Position numbers and translations under genes: made by a program
Notes under the pieces: generated by a model
The model's input: only the letters and a program-made list of their open reading frames with translations
Databases searched by the model: none
What the model was told of the DNA's origin: nothing
Shown: positions 4,990 through 7,142 of the stretch, one piece after another
Numbering within the stretch: the stretch's first letter is position 1
Layout: every line of letters starts with the position of its first letter
Assembly (NCBI GenBank): GCA_023436075.1
Contig: JAEZKS010000101.1
Span: 1 to 7,142 of the forward strand
Direction of reading: 5' to 3'
Length of the DNA: 7,142 nt
Origin: Methanobacteriota archaeon
Lineage (GTDB): Archaea; Halobacteriota; Methanocellia; Methanocellales; Methanocellaceae

Positions 4990-5616
4990 ATGCCAATAGA
5001 CCGTGAGACACAAGTTGTGGATTGCAGAGAAAGCATGGGCCTGGACAAGGGCGGAGGCCTCGCCCAGAGGGGCACCCTGTCCGAAACGGGCCGACCCGAC
5101 GTGGTCGCCATAGCTATGACTCCCGGAAGGCGGCACATCACCAAGCCGGTGTGCGAGATCACCCACGGGCTGCGGAAGGAGGGCATTCAGGTATCCGTCC
5201 TGGTGCTGTACTCCGGAGGCGGCGTCCCGTCGGATGCGAAAGACGCGTCCATCGGGCATGGCCCCAAGTTCGGGCTGTCCGAGAAGGAGATCGAGCAGAT
5301 ACGCCGCCACAAGCTGGCGCTGATACATCTGGGCAACGTGAAATCTCACGTGATCTACAAGGCACGGGACATCCTCAGGTTTGTGGACATCCCGGCGATC
5401 GTCGTCTGTCAGACCCCAGTGGACTTCGAGGATTTCGCCAGGATCGGCGTCAAGACTCGCGTAGTCCAGCCGTCTCCCGACAAAGTCGAGACACAGGGCA
5501 CGATTGTCGAAATCGTCACCGGCATCACGAGAGGCCAGACTTGCGCAAGGGACAAGCTGAACGAAATCGTGAAACGTATCATTGAGATAAACCCGCAAAA
5601 GCTCGCTACACATTAG
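4990..5616 (+). CDS. mcrC: MCR activation protein McrC
   Basis: This 208-residue protein is of the MCR operon protein C family. It is known as part of the component A3a complex that, with the ATP-dependent component A2 (AtwA), helps reduce the F430 nickel to the active Ni(I) state. Recognisable conserved stretches are the N-terminal VDCRESMGLDKGGGLAQRGT (10-29), VLVLYSGGGVPSD (70-82), GPKFGLSEKE (91-100) and HLGNVKSHVIYKARDILRF (113-131). Cysteines are C12, C55, C140 and C185; C12 lies in the conserved N-terminal motif. There is no signal peptide or membrane segment. GATGAT about five bases before the ATG is a modest ribosome binding site, weaker than those of mcrB and mcrA. The TAG stop overlaps the binding site of mcrG (TAGGAG), so translation of the two is probably coupled. 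Confidence 0.95.
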   Translation: MPIDRETQVVDCRESMGLDKGGGLAQRGTLSETGRPDVVAIAMTPGRRHITKPVCEITHGLRKEGIQVSVLVLYSGGGVPSDAKDASIGHGPKFGLSEKEIEQIRRHKLALIHLGNVKSHVIYKARDILRFVDIPAIVVCQTPVDFEDFARIGVKTRVVQPSPDKVETQGTIVEIVTGITRGQTCARDKLNEIVKRIIEINPQKLATH

Positions 5617-5619
5617 GAG
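5615..5619 (+). promoter_or_regulatory. Ribosome binding site that decides the mcrG start
   Basis: AGGAG overlaps the mcrC stop codon and ends nine bases before the ATG at 5629. The in-frame TTG at 5620 immediately follows it and is too close to be used. Confidence 0.65.
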
Positions 5620-5628
5620 TTGAATATT

Positions 5629-6387
5629 ATGGTATACAAACCACAGTATTATCCAGGCAAGACTTCTGTGGCCAAGAACCGCAAGAAGTACATGGACCCG
5701 ACCTACAAGCTGGAGAAGCTCAGGAGCCTCTCCGATGACGACATCGTCATCATGCTGGGCCACCGCGCAACGGGTTCCGCATACAAGTCCATCCACCCGC
5801 CCTTAACCGAGGCGAGCGAGCCGGACGACCCGATCCGCAAGATCGTCGAGCCGACCCCCGGCGCCAAGGCAGGCGACAGGATCAGGTACAACCAGTACGC
5901 CGACTCGATGTACTTCGCGCCGATGGTTCCCTACCTGAGGTCCTGGATGGCCATGACCCGGTACAGGGGCGTTGACCCGGGTACCCTCTCGGGCAGGCAG
6001 ATCATCGAAGCCCGTGAGAGGGACCTTGAGAAGATCACCAAGGAAACCTTCGAGACCGAGCAGTTCGACCCCGCCAGGGCATCCCTCCGTGGCTGCACTG
6101 TGCACGGCCACTCTCTCAGGCTGAACGAGAACGGCATGATGTTCGACATGCTCCAGAGGCAGGTTCTCGACAAGTCTGGCACCGTCAAGGCTGTCAAGGA
6201 CCAGGTCGGCGACCCGCTGGACCGCAAGGTTGACCTCGGCAAGCCGATGTCGGAAGCTGAGCTCAAGAAGAGGACCAGCATCTACCGGATCGACGGCGTC
6301 TCATTCCGGTCTGACGATGAAGTCGTCGGCTGGGTACAGAGGGTATTCACCCTGAGGACCAAATGCGGCTTCTCGCCGAAGGTGTAA
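5629..6387 (+). CDS. mcrG: Methyl-coenzyme M reductase gamma subunit
   Basis: This 252-residue gamma subunit helps close the F430 pocket in the cytoplasmic alpha2-beta2-gamma2 enzyme. Diagnostic segments are the N-terminal QYYPGKTSVAKNRKKYM (6-22), LGHRATGSAYKSIHPPL (43-59), RYNQYADSMYFAP (86-98), RGVDPGTLSGRQIIEARERD (113-132), CTVHGHSLRL (156-165, whose histidines approach the cofactor in known structures) and PLDRKVDLGKPMS (196-208). The length is typical and the protein complete. The frame runs three codons upstream to a TTG at 5620, but AGGAG spacing favours the ATG at 5629. It lies 12 bases after mcrC and 14 before mcrA. The sequence looks closer to Methanosarcina-type gamma subunits than to Methanothermobacter ones, which helps the taxonomic guess. 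Confidence 0.98.
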   Translation: MVYKPQYYPGKTSVAKNRKKYMDPTYKLEKLRSLSDDDIVIMLGHRATGSAYKSIHPPLTEASEPDDPIRKIVEPTPGAKAGDRIRYNQYADSMYFAPMVPYLRSWMAMTRYRGVDPGTLSGRQIIEARERDLEKITKETFETEQFDPARASLRGCTVHGHSLRLNENGMMFDMLQRQVLDKSGTVKAVKDQVGDPLDRKVDLGKPMSEAELKKRTSIYRIDGVSFRSDDEVVGWVQRVFTLRTKCGFSPKV

Positions 6388-6401
6388 GGGAGGTAAACAC
6401 T

Positions 6402-7142
6402 ATGGCAGTTAAGGAAACCCAGAAGAGATTCTTGAAGGCAATGAAGAAGAAGTTCGCCGAGGAACCGACCTCCCAGGTAACCAAGTTCAAGTACGAAGGC
6501 TACACTCAGTCCAAGAGAAAGGTCGAGTTCAAGAAGGCCGGCGACGCCATCGCGAAGAAGCGTGGCATTTCTATGTACAACCCGATGGTCCACATGGGTG
6601 GCATTCCCCTCGGGCAGAGACAGTTAATGACCTATGTCGTCAGCGGTACTGACATCGCTGTCGAAGGCGACGACCTGCACTTCGTCAACAACGCGGCGAT
6701 GCAGCAGTTCTGGGATGACATCCGCAGGACCGTCATCGTCGGCCTCGACACCGCCCACCAGACGCTGCAGAAGCGTCTCGGCAAGGTCGTGACCCCCGAG
6801 ACGATCAGCAACTACCTGGCCGTGCTCAACCACGCCATGCCGGGTGCTGCGGTCGTCCAGGAACACATGGTCGAGACCCACCCCTCCCTGACCGACGACT
6901 GCTTCGTCAAGGTCTTCACCGGCGACGATGAGCTGGCTGACTCCATCGACAAGCAGTATGTCATCGACATCAACAAGGCGTTCCCCAAGGCACAGGCCGA
7001 GCAGCTCAAGAAGGCCATCGGCAAGTCCCTGTGGCAGTCCGTCCACATCCCGACCACTGTGGTCAGGACCTGCGACGGCGGCACGACCTCCAGATGGTCT
7101 GCCATGCAGATCGGCATGTCGTTCATCGACGCATACAAGATG
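6402..7142 (+). CDS. mcrA: Methyl-coenzyme M reductase alpha subunit (N-terminal 247 codons, cut by window edge)
   Basis: The catalytic subunit starts at the ATG at 6402, seven bases after GGGAGGT (6388-6394), and is open to the window end. About 45% of the usual 550-570 residues is visible. Family landmarks are YNPMVHMGGIPLGQRQLM (59-76), GDDLHFVNNAAMQQFWDDIR (89-108), NHAMPGAAVVQEHMVETHPS (143-162) and TCDGGTTSRWSAMQIGMS (223-240). By alignment from memory, Q153 in AVVQEHMVE corresponds to alpha Gln147, the axial nickel ligand of F430. R231 corresponds to alpha Arg225, a coenzyme B contact. The modified residues (methylhistidine, thioglycine and others) and the GGVGFTQYA motif lie beyond the edge. 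Every one of the 24 lysines is AAG, a strong codon bias expected of one of the most abundant proteins in a methanogen. Its G+C content and operon position agree with vertical inheritance. Confidence 0.98.
   Translation, partial: MAVKETQKRFLKAMKKKFAEEPTSQVTKFKYEGYTQSKRKVEFKKAGDAIAKKRGISMYNPMVHMGGIPLGQRQLMTYVVSGTDIAVEGDDLHFVNNAAMQQFWDDIRRTVIVGLDTAHQTLQKRLGKVVTPETISNYLAVLNHAMPGAAVVQEHMVETHPSLTDDCFVKVFTGDDELADSIDKQYVIDINKAFPKAQAEQLKKAIGKSLWQSVHIPTTVVRTCDGGTTSRWSAMQIGMSFIDAYKM

Noticed and set aside
4828..5796. 322-codon open frame on the minus strand across mcrD, mcrC and mcrG
   Set aside because: It overlaps three certain genes and its translation shows no domain; a compositional shadow.
3114..7142. 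MCR from an anaerobic alkane or methane oxidiser rather than a methanogen
   Set aside because: The mcrBDCGA order with an ordinary-looking McrA, McrB and McrG fits a methanogen. Nothing in the visible part points to the divergent alkane-type MCR, although the diagnostic half of McrA is outside the window.

Overview
The window comes from a methanogenic archaeon. Its right half is a methyl-coenzyme M reductase (MCR) operon in the order mcrB-mcrD-mcrC-mcrG-mcrA, the layout that includes mcrC. Flanking coding DNA is G+C-rich, and the McrA and McrG sequences look closer to the Methanosarcina type than to the Methanothermobacter type. From memory of these families, the best guess is Methanocellales (the Rice Cluster I lineage). 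That placement is inference, since no search could be run.

Layout. Bases 1-1026 (minus strand) carry a two-subunit class I fumarate hydratase: the alpha subunit is complete and the beta subunit runs off the left edge. Bases 1027-1222 are a divergent intergenic region. It holds a TATA-like element inside an imperfect direct repeat facing the fumarase genes, and two compact hairpins nearer the next gene. Bases 1223-2443 (plus) encode a radical-SAM methylthiotransferase of the archaeal MtaB/CDKAL1 type, which modifies t6A37 of tRNA. Bases 2444-3113 hold no convincing protein gene. Bases 2521-2880 are only about 21% G+C by hand count, and the region contains T-rich terminator-like tracts, a nested inverted repeat, a direct repeat, candidate mcr promoters and a G+C-richer leader. 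Bases 3114-7142 are the mcr operon; mcrA is cut by the right edge after 247 codons.

How the genes work together. McrA, McrB and McrG are the alpha, beta and gamma subunits of the coenzyme F430 enzyme that makes methane from methyl-coenzyme M and coenzyme B. McrC and McrD are accessory proteins linked to activation and assembly of MCR. All five genes run the same way with gaps of 12 to 27 bases, each with its own ribosome binding site, so they are very likely cotranscribed. The fumarase serves the incomplete citric acid cycle used for biosynthesis in methanogens, and the methylthiotransferase serves translation. Neither is obviously linked to MCR.

The protein genes are all of known families. 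The least explained part is the non-coding DNA: the unusually long A+T-rich mcr upstream region and its leader, and the repeat and hairpin cluster between the fumarase and methylthiotransferase genes. No mobile element, CRISPR array, tRNA or rRNA was seen.
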